DNA of 64,000 nucleotides. Origin: Trametes villosa. Taxonomy: Eukaryota; Basidiomycota; Agaricomycetes; Polyporales; Polyporaceae. Location: NCBI GenBank assembly GCA_002964805.2, contig PUDQ02000003.1, positions 2,728,001 to 2,792,000 of the forward strand, read 5' to 3'. Positions 23,121 to 35,024 of this stretch are shown in pieces. The notes under the pieces were generated by a model. It was not told the DNA's origin and made no database searches. It worked only from the letters and a program-made list of their open reading frames with translations. The translations under genes and the position numbers were made by a program. Each line of letters begins with the position of its first letter. The stretch's first letter is position 1.

Positions 23121-24698
23121 CTACTGCTTCGACCGCCGACGCTGCAGCGCGGGTAGTTGCATTCCCGGAGAAGGCTCCAACTGCGCCGTCCGCACCCCTC
23201 CCTTCGAATGCGGCTCCAGTCCCGCTGCGGGGACGTCCGTCACTGCGTACGGGACGGCCCGCGCCGCGTGGTCACCGTTCGGCTTCGAGCCCTGCGATCG
23301 CGCCGAGCTGTTCCGCCGGTGCTTCGTGGGCGAGGTGGAGAAGAACGGCGCGGAGTCCAGCTCGACGCTGCCCCGTTCTTCTGGCGACGACGACCGCACC
23401 CGCCGCGACCTGAGGGTGGCAGCGCGCTGGGGGTTGCCGGCGCGCACCTCCCGTCGGGCTCGGCCCGGGCCGTTCCCTCCGGATCCCGGGCCGATGTCGT
23501 CCATCTCATGCTCCCATTCGAGGTCCTCGCTGGCGCTCGATGCCGTTGCGCTGTTCGACTCGAGCGAGAGGCGCGAGGCGAGCGAGTTCGCCGGCTTGAC
23601 GGCAAATAGTGAGCTTTGCGACTGCGTGAGCGCGCGGAGGTGGTTCGCGGTCGTATGCAGGGACGTAGAGAAGGCATTGAACACGCTCTGCAGCGGGTCG
23701 TCCTGGGTGTGCGAGAACGCGAGTGGGATGGAGGGCCGAGCAGCGGGTGCCCTGCGGCTTGGAAGCGTTTGCCAGCTTGTTGGCGCGAGACCGCCTGACC
23801 GCGGAGCTTCAGGCGGATGTGTAGGTGGCGGAAAGTAGGACAGCTGGGATGCGGGGACTTTCCGGAGGGTATACTCGGCTGCACTCTCGCACGAGGTTCG
23901 TCCGGGCTCCGAGGGAGGGCCGGGGCCAGAGGAGCTGGCGGTGGAGCCTGAGCGGTCTGGCTGAGCATCGCTGTCTAGGAGAGCGGTCTTGAGATGTCTC
24001 ACATGCCGCGCCTTGTCGACCGGGATGTAGAGCGTGTTACGCAGGTGGATGGTGTCGGACGTCCAGAGTTGGTTTGCTCGCCTCAGTTCAGGGAGAGAGA
24101 TGCCGTACTTGAGCGCTACGCCAGCGAGTGAGTCCGTGGGTTGGACCTGGAGTAACGTTACGTTGAGCATGGTGGAGGCGTAGGGGTTCCTCGAAGGAGC
24201 TGGCCTTGACACACTTACTTCGTGTACGATGACCAGCATCTCCCTATCATCGCTAAGCGACCGCTTGTGACCCTCATCCTCCTCCTGGGACCGTTTGCCA
24301 TTCGCGACGCCATTCGGCGGGTCGTTCAGGCTGAGCATCCTCCGCATAGTCGGCCGGGTATCATGATCTAGCGTGACCGAACTGGAGGAAGCAATGCCCT
24401 GAGCCTTCAGCGGGTGCTGGTTTGCGTCTCTCCTAGATGGCCCTGCCCCCGCATCGGTATCCAGTGTGCGTGCGCGTACGTGGGAGCTCTCCGTTCCCCA
24501 TGGGTCGTGGTCGTTCCTCGGGCGGCGGGTCGCTGCGTCAGAGCCATGTCGCCTCTTCGCAGGCGTGGTCTCGCCGCGTCTCACTGCAGAAGAAAACGAG
24601 GAGGGTGCTGGGGGGGTCTGCGGGAGGCCATTACCCCACACAGATTGCAGGTCGGTAGAGTCGTGTATGTCGCCGTTCAGAGCAGACGAGGTCGGCAT
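23121..24698 (-). CDS. Intracellular LysM-domain protein
   Basis: Starts MPTSSALNGDIHDSTDLQ. Roughly the first 170 residues are polar and low-complexity. A single LysM domain follows: VQPTDSLAGVALKYGISL, PELRRANQLW, then NTLYIPVDKA. A short intron is likely inside the continuous frame just before it (minus-strand GTAAGTGTG at about 24220), joining IVHE to VQPTD. The C-terminal half is Ser/Pro-rich, and the last residues are ALQRRRSKQ. No signal peptide is visible, so it is not a secreted chitin-binding effector of the LysM type; relatives of this layout are uncharacterised intracellular proteins with one LysM. The upstream ATG at 24773 is less likely. Confidence 0.75.
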   Translation of the reverse strand: MPTSSALNGDIHDSTDLQSVWGNGLPQTPPAPSSFSSAVRRGETTPAKRRHGSDAATRRPRNDHDPWGTESSHVRARTLDTDAGAGPSRRDANQHPLKAQGIASSSSVTLDHDTRPTMRRMLSLNDPPNGVANGKRSQEEDEGHKRSLSDDREMLVIVHEVSVSRPAPSRNPYASTMLNVTLLQVQPTDSLAGVALKYGISLPELRRANQLWTSDTIHLRNTLYIPVDKARHVRHLKTALLDSDAQPDRSGSTASSSGPGPPSEPGRTSCESAAEYTLRKVPASQLSYFPPPTHPPEAPRSGGLAPTSWQTLPSRRAPAARPSIPLAFSHTQDDPLQSVFNAFSTSLHTTANHLRALTQSQSSLFAVKPANSLASRLSLESNSATASSASEDLEWEHEMDDIGPGSGGNGPGRARREVRAGNPQRAATLRSRRVRSSSPEERGSVELDSAPFFSTSPTKHRRNSSARSQGSKPNGDHAARAVPYAVTDVPAAGLEPHSKGGVRTAQLEPSPGMQLPALQRRRSKQ

Positions 24699-25541
24699 CG
24701 GCCTCCCGGTGTAGCCGACACAGACACGGGATTGAGAGCAGAAGCTAGGTGCAAGTATCCAGATCTCAAACAAGCAGAACGAGGCTGGCTAGGTAGAACG
24801 AGGATGGAGGGGAGTGAGCGAGCGAGTGCACCGCTGATGGTGCTGGTATGCCGCGGGCGCTTCCGATCGGGCGGTGACACTGCCACGCCGCGACTCAAAA
24901 ACTTGAAGGTCCTCCCCGTACGTGTTCGACTCACTCACTCACTCGAATTCGTATCGTATGTCTCCAACGTCTCCGACCTCTGCGATGGTAAGCCTCCCCT
25001 ACTCGTCGATGACGAGAGCTTCGCTGCACTGGAGCCTTGAGCGTCGGTACCTGCTGCGATCACCCGTAGGATAGGTTGAACGCGGATGATCCTTGTTGGA
25101 CGACCGCGGTGCGTGCACTTCGCCCTCCGAGGGACAACGTTAGTGAACTGACCAAAGGGGTGATGCAGATGAGTACCCGTGCTTAGGGTACTTACTGAAT
25201 GTGGCGCATGAGCCATCCACTGCTTCCCGCTCACCGGTTGTGTAATGCATGATCTCACTGTGTGATGGGCTGTCGGGCCACAGCCAATGTTTTTCCGAGC
25301 CATCAGCGTGCTTCTGGGAGGGCATGGTTCACTCGAAATGCGCCGAGCATTCAAGGAATGTGTGCATAGGTAGACAACTTATGCTGTTTACTCTCCCATC
25401 CGTAATCTGACAACACAACAAGCTATAAAGTTAAACAGTCAAAATCGGGTACAACACCAACAAATAAATCCTTGGGGCGCAACGTCCCCCTCGCGGTTCC
25501 TCGCGACATCGACCCAGCAGCGACGGTGGCCATATTCCTGT
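24699..25541. other. Intergenic, no supported gene
   Basis: Contains the promoter side of the LysM gene and the 3' side of the DUF6534 gene. A short ACTC simple repeat occurs near 24930. No coding signal was recognised. Confidence 0.4.
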
Positions 25542-27051
25542 TCAAACCACGGAAGTCATGCTGCTCTTCATCTGTGTACACGCCAACCAGTGCGTCAGCA
25601 TCAGACCGCAAGAGAACACCCAGCACCACAACTACGCACCTGGAAGTCCCGCATCGGGTACTCCTTGTCCTCGTCGGACTCCCTCAGGACGTCCACCCGC
25701 ACGATCGTATCCGAGTCGAGCATGCCACGACTCGCTCCGTGCCCGCGCGCCGTCGCGCTGCTCATCGTCGGTGCGAACCCGGACGTCGTGTGCACCGCCG
25801 ACGCGTCTGCGTTGTCCTTCCGGACGAACGCGCGGTTGTTGAGCGACGCCATCATCATGTTGGCGTACAGCTTCGCGAGCGCGAGCGCGGGACACTCGTG
25901 GTAGAGCGTTTGGGGGAGCGCCCCGAACATGACGACGTCGACGATCGCGACGCTGGCGGTGATGGTACCAGACTCGATAGCGAGGCGGACGAGCTTGTTG
26001 ATGAGAGAGTCGGAGCGGCGGAAGCCAGTCTTCGTCTTCAGAAGCTGTGAGGCAGGGATGTCAGTCACTAACCGCTCGGAGTGTAGGTGGCAAGAGCGAG
26101 CTTACAAGGATCGTCATCGTCACCGCAATCACGATGTCTGCAAGGGCGCTGCCTCCCAGCCATGTCTACCGACGAAGTGAGCATACGCAACAATACACTA
26201 CTACCGGGACACTCACCGAAATCGCAGGAGTTGTCGATGCTTGATCCGACGCGGAGTGGATGTTCTTGAGCTATCCGTCCAAGGTGTCAGCCCGACGACC
26301 TCTCTATGTCCAGGAATCGCACTCACCAGAACTCCGCTAGCGATAGCCGCACCGCACTGCGTCAGTGCGAGCTAATCCCCCGCAGCCGTTAGCCTTCCAC
26401 ATTCCCCGACGACAACGAGACAATATGGTTACTTACCACGCCGATTACCCCGGCAAGCGCCACGGATCCGCTCAGGACGAAGATGCGGTGCGCGTAGAAG
26501 AACTGGACGGCGGCGGAGACGACACCGCACATGATCGGCACGCTGAACCAGGAGTTGTGGAACTTGAGCATGTTGGGGACATCGCCGAAGTTGTAGACGA
26601 AGACTTGGAAGGCGTTGGCGGTGATGAGCCCCGTTTGCACCCACTCGAACGCGAGCAGGCCGTACACTGCGGGGCGAGGCAAGACGATCAGTGAGTGGGT
26701 TTAGTCGGAGCCCGGTAGACGGTGACTCACCAAAGAGGCGCAGGGATATCGGGTCCTTAGGGAACGTGATATGGTACAGGTCTGTGCGAGAGCATGCTCA
26801 GCGGGTGTCGACGTTAATGCCGATCCATCTTACTCACAGACTTGGATAGAGAGAGCTCCCATAAGTCCCCAGTTGATGAATTGGCCCAGGAGCTAACGGC
26901 CGCTTCAACGATATCGTCGATGCTCGACTATCGGTTCACACATACCTGGGGACCAGCCCTAGCATCGCATTCCGCATGTCAGTGACCGCTCAAACCGCAT
27001 GAAGACCACTTCGCCTACTCACAGGTCAGCGACGTTCACGCCTGTACTCAT
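25542..27051 (-). CDS. DUF6534-type membrane protein, second copy
   Basis: Starts MSTGVNVADL at 27051. Later exons give QFINWGLMGALSIQVCELY, VQTGLITANAFQVFVYNFGD, HNSWFSVPIMCGVVSAAVQF, FYAHRIFVLSGSVALAGVI, and the signature KTKTGFRRSDSLINKLVRL with IESGTITASVAIVDVVMF. The C-terminal tail is polar; a last intron after MRDFQ gives a short final exon ending at 25542. The expected architecture is about seven transmembrane helices. Family function is unknown. It shares domain order with 4211-6458 but not close sequence, so the two are old paralogues. Confidence 0.82.
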
Positions 27052-28733
27052 AGTGACGGTGACGGTGTCTGCCTATAGGATGGGGTGTGCCGCAGGACCT
27101 CGGACGGGGAGCTCTGGCTCTGGAGGGCTTGACGGGAGTGGAGCGACGAAACGCGCTGCAGGTGAGAGGGCGCCCAAAATCCGAGCCCCCCGGCGCATGA
27201 TATACGGCATGACACAGCTCGTGCACTGCAGACTCTGAGTTCTGCCGCGGCCGGCGGAATGCAAAGTCTCCTCCTTGGGAAGCCTTCAGGTTACGGTGGC
27301 GTACGTACGGATCCTCCCGACGATGTCCAGATCTCAGAAGCCGCATACAGTTGCGGCACCACATCCTGTGCTCTGCCAATCCCGATCAGCGGGGCTGTCA
27401 TTGGCCAGCACATTCACACCAACACGCTCATCCCTCGGTGCGGGAAATTCGGCGGGGCATCGAGGAGAGCACTGCGGATGTAGTACGGCGCACTCCGGTG
27501 CGACATCAAAGCGCCACTCTCTCCTCCGTCCATCTCGAAGCGCGAGTCACAAGGCCACCTCTTCCGCGCAGTATCAAGCTGCCAAACCTTGCGGAGGAGT
27601 TGCATCACGGTTCTCGCACGAGGCCGGATGAAGGACGTCGCGATATGAGCGGTTACGGCATCGGTCCGCGATGGGGCCTGGCGTTGTGCCGACATTTGCG
27701 GTATGTCGTACTGTCACCGGCCTGGCCGAGCGAGTTGGTCGTATCGCTCATCGATTCGGTGCTATTGAATAGGCATCACGGATTGGCGTGCCATACCCAT
27801 CAGGAGTGTGTGGTTTGCGCACGGTGTCTACCTCGGCGTCACATCAACTTCGCAGCCATTGTACTTTACCGGAAGAGCAGAAGGCTGCTTCCTGCAGCCT
27901 CATCAGTTGCGGATTGACAGATTGGAGCCCGCGAAACGTCCAGGCTATGCAAGCGGTCCTCGTGCTCCTCCGGGCGCCCCGCTGCACGTTTGCGCGCACT
28001 GTCCTGAGGTTCGGGCAAATGACATAGCCAGACTCGCATTGGCGTGGTAACGACGGCCAGCGTCTCGGTCCGACTCCGTCGTAGCGTCTGTCCATGAGCA
28101 TGATCGCCATGTTGTCAGCGCCCAAGATAGAATGCCGCCATGCTTGTCGTTCGTCCATGCGGTGGGAACCCGGGTTGGCTTCGTGCGGTGAGCGCGGAAC
28201 TTGAAGGCGATTTCAAAGTGACTTCGTCGGTCTTCTACTGATCAAGACCACATGCACGCTCCTTCGCATAGCAAACCTGAGAGCTCGCCATGTCAGAGGG
28301 CTTGTCAAACGACACATATTGACCGACAGTACTCAAACACATCGGAGCCCGAAGAAGAGCAATGAACCGGACTGTACTCGCGCGCCACTGCCGCGCGGCT
28401 CGTGGACGTTTGAACATGTAAGTACTAGGCTTGCGTCATCAGTCTGTCAATAATACCACTGATGTTTGATGGCCAGGCTTTCAAAATACCGACATCCACT
28501 GCGGCAAGGAACACGCAAGGTTGCTTCCATCTTTGGTCGGCGAAACAGGCACCTCTAACAACCGTACTCTCAGACTGATACCTCCGACTTATGTACCATC
28601 CTGCGGGTGTCCGCAGGTGTAGTGATCTCGCTCCCCAAGGCGACGTCGAACGTCTCCCCCGCGATCACCCTCAAGAGCAGCGTCGCTGTTACCCTCAGTC
28701 TCTAGACATAGCACCCTCGCCGTTCTAGTCAAC
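27052..28733. other. Intergenic, no supported gene
   Basis: Overlapping short frames on both strands without family motifs. It separates two divergently oriented genes and should hold the promoters of the DUF6534 gene and the secreted GMC gene. Confidence 0.4.
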
Positions 28734-31106
28734 ATGGGAGCTATGTTTGGCCCGGCCGGTCTTTCGAGACTGGCTTCAGCACTGTTCGCGGTCATCACCG
28801 TGGTGCCGCTGTCCCGCGCAGCGCTCTACACGGACCCATCGTCACTCCCCACGAACAAGGCCTATGACTACATCATAGTTGGCGCAGGCGCGGGAGGGAG
28901 CGTCCTCGCGCGCCGGCTGACAGAGGACGCGCACACGAACGTCCTCCTCATCGAGGCCGGCCCCAGGTGCGTCCGGTCTCCGAGTCGACTCGGAACGTAC
29001 TGTCACGGTGCGCGCGAGAAGCTGACTGCGGGCGACCGGGCGTAGTGACGCAGGGGTGTTCGCGCTCGAGGTGCCGCTCCTCGCGCCGCAATTGCAGCCG
29101 AACATGCAGTTCGACTGGAATTATACGACTGTGCCCCAGGCTGGGCTCGGTGGGCGCGTCATTCCGTATCCGCGGGGACGCGTTTTGGGCGGGAGCACTA
29201 GTATCAGTGCGTTGCAATATTCCTGTAGCATCCTTCTAGGAAGGTGGTGACTGACGCGAGTGCGGGATGACGCAGACTTCATGATCTACACTCGGGGGTC
29301 GAAGGATGACTTCGACAACTATGCTCAGATTAGCGGAGACTCGGGTTGGTCGTGGAATTCGATCGAGCCCTACTTCAAGAAGGTCGGTATTCCATCCCCT
29401 TTCGTTGGGTACCCTTGTTAACGCCTTGTGTCAGCTCGAGAACTTGGTACCTCCCGCCGACGGGCACGATACGACAGGGGAGATCCTCCCGAACATCCAT
29501 GGGACGTCGGGACCAGTCGGTATCAGCCTCCCCGGCGCACCGCTTCCTCCGGACCCGCACGTTATTCAGACGACGCAGGAGCTGAACGAGTTCCCCTTCA
29601 ATGTGGACATGAACTCTGGCAGCCCGCTCGGAGTTGGTTCGTGTGATACACAGTGTCGCAAAGCACATGAATACTCACTTCTCCGCGTGTTCCAGGCTGG
29701 CTTCAAGGCACATTTGGGGGCGGGCAGCGTGTAAGCGCGTCCACGGCGTACGTTCAACCCGTGATCGGTCGAAGCAACCTGGACGTCCTCGTCAACACTA
29801 CCGTGACTAAGCTCATTCAGACTGGCACCGATAGTGACGGCGAGCCCATCGTGCGAGGCGTCCAGTTCCAACAAGCAGAGAACGGTATGAACTGTTGTCT
29901 GTGGACAAAGCGAGGGCGTACGACTGATCGTCTCCCCTTGCAGCGCCCAAGTTTTCTCTTTGTGCCACGCAGGAAGTCATCCTCGCCGCGGGCGCGGTCA
30001 ACACCCCGCAGCTCCTCTTGCTCTCCGGCATCGGGCCAGCCAAGGCCCTGCGCGCCCTTGGCATCAAAGTCGTCCTTGACCAGCCCGACGTCGGGCAGCA
30101 CCTCACGGACCATCCCTTCCTGACGAACCAGTTCGGGGTCACCCAGAGCGCTGACGACGTGTTCGACAACATCTCGCGCAATGCGACGCTCGCGGGCGCG
30201 CTCGTCGAGGAGTGGATCACCGAGCGGCAGGGTGTGATGACTGTGGCGGGTCAGAACCAGCTGGGGTGGTTCCGGATCCCGGCGAATGATAGTGCGTTGA
30301 AGGGGCAGGCGGACCCGAGTGCGGGTCCACTGGCGCCGCATTACGAGTTCCTGTTCGCGGTACGTGCGTTTACGCTTAACTATTGGAGGTTGTACTCACC
30401 TTCTCTTTGTGGCGGCGTATAGCCTGGTTTCGTGTCGTCCGCCGGCGATGCAGCCCCGAGCACTGGGTTCTTCATGACCTTCTTCACGGCTCTCGTAACT
30501 CCTACCTCCCGTCAGTGCTACGTGCATCTCTCGTGTCGCATCGCGCATGTACTCACCACTCTCCATACGCATTCGCAGGCGGCTCCGTCACGCTCGCCTC
30601 CACCAACCCCTTCGCCCAGCCCATCATCAACCCCAACTTCCTGAGCACGTCCTTCGACATCGCCGCGATGCGCTTCGCGGTACGCTCCGTCGTGCGCTTC
30701 GCGTCCGCGCCCGCCTGGAGCGGCTTCCTCACGGGGCAGGCCGCGGGCTTCGCGGGCGTGGACACGACGAGCGACGCGCAGGTCGACGCGTGGGCGCGCG
30801 CGCAGGCGTCGACGATCTGGCACCCCGTCGGCACGGCGCGCATGGGCGCGTGCGCGAGCAAGGTGGGCGAGGGCGCGGTGGTGAACCCGGACTTGACGGT
30901 GAAGGGCGTGCGGGGCCTGCGTGTTGTGGATGCGAGTGTGCTGGTGAGTAGTGCTGTTGTGTTTGAGCTCGAGGGGTGGGGTGGGAGGGTGCTGACGGTG
31001 CAATTGGTAGCCTTTGATCCCGGCGGCGCACCCCCAGGCGGCGATATACGCGTTCGCGGAGAGGGTGGCCGATCTGATCAAGAGCGGCACTTCTTGTGAG
31101 CAGTGA
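28734..31106 (+). CDS. Secreted GMC oxidoreductase, aryl-alcohol-oxidase-like (AA3_2)
   Basis: N-terminal signal peptide (hydrophobic core [14 protein letters not shown], cut near SRA-AL). FAD motif [19 protein letters not shown], then [22 protein letters not shown] and [12 protein letters not shown] (signature 1), the latter continued by NFMIYTRGS after an intron near 29206-29280. [18 protein letters not shown] is signature 2. C-terminal active-site pair: [12 protein letters not shown] and [19 protein letters not shown]; an intron before PLIP restores the second His, and the stop is at 31104-31106. Such enzymes oxidise aromatic or aliphatic alcohols outside the cell and supply H2O2 to peroxidases. 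Substrate preference is inferred only at family level. Confidence 0.85.
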
Positions 31107-31732
31107 ACTTTGCTGGTCGGGTATAGCAAGGCTGGGGCTTAGATTGGGATTGTCATAGGTCATGGGAGCGGCCACTACCATCATGGCGGCTACTAGAGTC
31201 TTGCTGCTGATATGGACTTGCACGGTGTCTAGTGTTTCGTACCCTCGAGAGTTTGGGCTATTCGTGCAGTGCTATACGCGGTACAGTGGTCCGGCAGCTG
31301 GGATGGACATCGTAGGAAGTGGCCCTGGACACTTGCATCATCGCGTTGCGCGTTTCTCTCGCCAATGGCATCCGTTCTCTGGTAGCTTCGAATCTCGATG
31401 TCGGCGTTGCAACCGCCCGAGAGCCTCGATAAGAGGACTAAGCTCTGCGATACCGGCGGCACCAAGTACGATATTACCTCGGCACAGTACCTGGACAACT
31501 AGTCGACTGCAGCCGTGTTTCCTCCGGATGCTGTGCGTGTACGAGTCAACCGCTATGTTGGCTCTTTATGAATGCATAGGGTAGGTCCCGAGCTGTCCTT
31601 GTTCATCCTGCTCTATTTCCAACCGACGGAGCAGAATGTGGGCTTCGAGATCGCAGTGCACAAAGCAGTCCATGATCAGGTTAGCGCAGCCTTCCATACG
31701 AGACCCAGGGATGACGAACCTGTTTCACCCCT
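31107..31732. other. Convergent intergenic region, nothing recognised
   Basis: Lies between the 3' ends of the secreted GMC gene and the methyltransferase gene. It should contain both polyadenylation regions. Confidence 0.4.
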
Positions 31733-32410
31733 TCACGCGTTCCTGGGCTTCCGCGCGGAAAATAGCGCAACAACGCCCACGACGCGGATTTTGTGCTCCT
31801 CGAACGCACCCTCGAGCGCCTCCCTGAGGCCCTCCTCGCTGTCCGCCGCGTTCGTGAACACGCCCGTGCGGTTGTGCCACCCCATCAGCTTCCGGCCCGC
31901 CCAGTTGTGCGATACGCCGCGGCCGAGGATCGTCGCCCCGAACACGACGCCCCCCGGGGCGAGCGCGGGCGCGACGCGCGCGAAGACGGCCGCGGCCTTT
32001 CGAGGGAACGCGCCCGGGAGGCAGTGGAAGAGGTAGAAGAGCGCGATGGAGTCGTACACGCCGTGCGTGTCGGCCGGGAGCGCGTCGAACACGCTTTGTT
32101 CGACGGTGCGCACGGGCAAGGGGTAGCCCGCGTCGGCGAGGCGGCGCTGCGCGTGCGCGAGCGTGTTCGGGTTGAGGTCGAGGAGGGTGAGGGATTTGAG
32201 CTTGGAGAGGCGTGTGAGGGAGGCGGCGGGGTAGTAGCCCGTGCCGACGCCGATCTCGAGGTGCGCGCTGTCGCCGAGGTGCTGGCGGTAGAAGGGGAGG
32301 AGGGTGGTGCGCGTGGGGCAGCGCCAGGCGAAGAGGTTGGAGAGGGTGAGGACGATGAAGTCGTAGAGGCGGAGCATGAGGTTGGTGTATACGGTCGCGG
32401 AGGGGTCCAT
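31733..32410 (-). CDS. Class I SAM-dependent methyltransferase
   Basis: Single-exon 225-residue protein. The cofactor loop is HLEIGVGTGYYPAASL (motif I), followed by LTLLDLNPNTLAHAQRRL (acidic residue for the ribose), DSIALFYLFHCLPG and LAPGGVVFGATILGRG. No signal peptide or strong membrane helix. Similar small methyltransferases occur in fungal and bacterial secondary-metabolite loci, but the fold alone does not give the substrate. It is convergent with the secreted GMC gene and about 14 kb from the PKS. Strong third-position GC bias makes several long antisense frames, which are not genes. Confidence 0.82.
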   Translation of the reverse strand: MDPSATVYTNLMLRLYDFIVLTLSNLFAWRCPTRTTLLPFYRQHLGDSAHLEIGVGTGYYPAASLTRLSKLKSLTLLDLNPNTLAHAQRRLADAGYPLPVRTVEQSVFDALPADTHGVYDSIALFYLFHCLPGAFPRKAAAVFARVAPALAPGGVVFGATILGRGVSHNWAGRKLMGWHNRTGVFTNAADSEEGLREALEGAFEEHKIRVVGVVALFSARKPRNA

Positions 32411-32832
32411 TGTGGCGAGGAGGCGGTTTGTGCTGTGGAGCTGTCAAGGTCAAGGAATGGTCGGGCGTGCGGGGTTAGGTGGTGGGGCGCACCTTAATGG
32501 TACTTGCGATCGTCAGTGCTTGTCACTGTGTCCGTCAGGGAGCCGGTCGGCGTGCGGCTATGAACAGCAGCGTGCTCTCATTGCATCCGCCCTGGGGGCT
32601 CTGCTCTTGGACGCCAGGAAAGCGAAAGACGTGATCGCAGCGTCGACGAAGATATATGGAAGTCCTTGTGACGAGAACATAGCATGAAACCGATCGGAGT
32701 GCGCTTGAAGGCAGCTACGGCTCGGCCAAGATGGCTACATATAACTGTGAGTTGGTCACCGAAAGCGGGCGTCTGCGCGCAGTGGCCGTCTAATGATTGC
32801 AGCATCAGAACATGCCGAGATGAATGAGATGA

Positions 32833-32913
32833 TACGGTTGCCGAGCAGGCTCAGCTTATGGTGAGCCATCCGTCGTCCATCTCCCCATCCTTTCGCCCGC
32901 CCCAGCTCCCACG
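32833..32913 (+). repeat. 81-bp perfect inverted repeat, left arm
   Basis: Base-for-base reverse complement of 33488-33568, separated by 574 nt. Pairing stops abruptly at both ends. The arm begins TACGGTTGCCGAGCAGGC. Confidence 0.9.
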
Positions 32914-33289
32914 AAACCCTTGATTTGATCGTTCCAGTGTATTAGACGCCCATCTCGCCAGAGTTAGCGAGAATCTATACTAAATTTGGCTGCGTATGAC
33001 CTTACCTCCCGGACTGTGTCCAGGCTCCCGCACGCCGAGCCCGCCCTTCTGCTCGTCGTCGAAGGCGGCGCGCTCGAGGCCGCGCATGATATGCGAGTTT
33101 CCTTACGGGCGCTTGTTTATTTATCAGTGTAGAGTGGCCAATAGAAAACTTTCTGATTAGATTAGACACGTTACAAGTGCAGTAGCACTTTCTATGAAGT
33201 TCTTATGAGGGCAGACCACCACCATCTTGCACGCCGAACAGGGGGTAAGAATATACTAATTGCTATGCTTGTGGGCCGACACATACTAT

Positions 33290-33543
33290 AGGTACATAAG
33301 CGCCCAAGCGCGCCGTCGAGAAATACTCCGAGAGGCGGGATATACCAGCCCGACGTAGAGAACGGCGTCGAGCGCGGCGAGCACGATGGAGGCAATCCCG
33401 GAGGCGGCGCCGGGAAGGGCGCCTCCGCGCTCCCCGTAAGGGGAGTGAGGATAGCCGGTGCCTTGATTTGGGGCGCTAACCGCGCTGCGTGGGAGCTGGG
33501 GCGGGCGAAAGGATGGGGAGATGGACGACGGATGGCTCACCAT
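33290..33543 (-). pseudogene. Possible Pmp3/UPF0057-like relic
   Basis: One minus-strand frame gives GIASIVLAALDAVLYVGLVY and another gives YIPPLGVFLDGALG. Together they resemble the first helix and loop of the small Pmp3 membrane proteolipids (helix, then PPLGVFL, then G), but a shift of frame lies between them and the conserved second helix is absent. I therefore read it as a broken fragment. Its 5' part lies inside the right arm of the 81-bp inverted repeat. The match is short, so this is tentative. Confidence 0.35.
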
Positions 33544-33568
33544 AAGCTGAGCCTGCTCGGCAACCGTA
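33488..33568 (-). repeat. 81-bp perfect inverted repeat, right arm
   Basis: Exact inverse partner of 32833-32913. It overlaps the N-terminal part of the Pmp3-like relic frame (MVSHPSSISPSFRPP on the minus strand). Confidence 0.9.
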
Positions 33569-35024
33569 GATGATGAAAACTCACCGCATACAGTCTAGCC
33601 CTAATGAACGCCGGAGGCTATTTGCTCCCGCGCAAGGATGTTTCTGCTCCGAGAGAATCGGAAGATGGGACGGGTGATCGCAGTTGCAGCAAAGACGCGG
33701 GAGGTTCAGAGACGGCGATGACGCTTCTACAAAACGTCCAGGTGCACTGAGAGCTGAGTTACCACCTTGACAGAGCAATCATAATGAGTGCAAGCCTGGG
33801 ATCGTCGGCTTGGAGCGGGTATCAGCATACACAGCCAGGGAGATGCAGCGTGGCTGCGTATGGTAGCAGGAGGATAGGAAATTGCAACGCAAGGTAGGTC
33901 CAAAGATACAATGCGTCTTCTATAGGCTATGAGGGCTGGAGGGCGGAGTCGTTACCTATAAGTAGGTGTCTGTAGGCGGCTCGAAATCGTAAGACAACAA
34001 GGAGGGTAAACTTACATGAAATTGAGACAACGAGAGCGACTGGGTACGCGAGCTACAGCTCATGAGGAATCGCCAGGACGAAGAGAGCCGTCGTTGCCAT
34101 CGTCTCGTCCAAGTGGTTACCATAGCGGGAGTGTATTTGACATACATACTTGGGCTAGTGGAACTGCCGCTGGTGTTGGAGCGCGCTCTCTATGACTATG
34201 GCAAGTAGATATCCAGATCTCCATGTGGGAGAAGTTGCCAAAGTGTTCGAACGAGCCAATCATTGACGATTTTGCAATGAACCTTCGTATCAGGTTCTGT
34301 CGACGTGCCGGCGGCAGTAGGCCTGCAGACCGAGCCCAGAGAGTGTGCTCAAAGCTCTGGACCGTGAGCGAGAGACTCCCGGAATAGCCAGTTAATATGA
34401 AGTCCTTTGAACGGTGACTCAGCGAAGTTGTGAAAGAAGGCGTCAGAATAGATGAAAGCACTCGAGGTAGGAGGAGGAAGGGAGCAGATCGTGATCGGGA
34501 GGCCATTACCCTCCGATCCTAACAGATACAAACAAGATGTACACCTCCAACGATCCTCCTGCTGCAACTTGACGTCTACTCGCCACCGAGGTTCCTATCT
34601 CCTATTTCAATGTCATTCTAGCCATGTAAACCGACCGCACCACGCTGTATCGACCTCCCAAAACGCCCAGAAGAAAACAAATATCAACAGGGCTTGAAGA
34701 CTCACAGCCCAGCCATTACGACCTGGCAATTAGCAAGCAATAGGTAACTAGAGCATCGGCGCGTCGACAAAAGTTACGAAAGGTACTGGGATAGCTTGCT
34801 CTCTGTGGGCTTTTTTTGACACAATGAAGGAGGACGCGCATAGACTCGTCGAGACCTGGCCAGACCATGGATGCTGTTCGGTCCCGGCCATCCGTGCTGC
34901 CTTCTTCGTGCGACGGCGACATGTTTCTTCTCACGGCCTCTTCACCAGCTTCGCCGCGGGCGTAGGGAAGGCAACCTCCTATCTTAGCCTTCCCGCCCAC
35001 GCGCCCTGCCCATTCCGCGTTCAT
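33569..35024. other. Intergenic, no supported gene; contains one copy of a short dispersed repeat
   Basis: No family motif in any frame. A segment at about 34488-34552 resembles 62050-62115 (see the repeat entry there). An alternative upstream start for the thioesterase (ATG at 34824) lies in the same frame as its main start. Confidence 0.4.

Noticed and set aside
23121..24698. LysM protein as a secreted chitin-binding effector
   Set aside because: No signal peptide and only one LysM in a long disordered protein.
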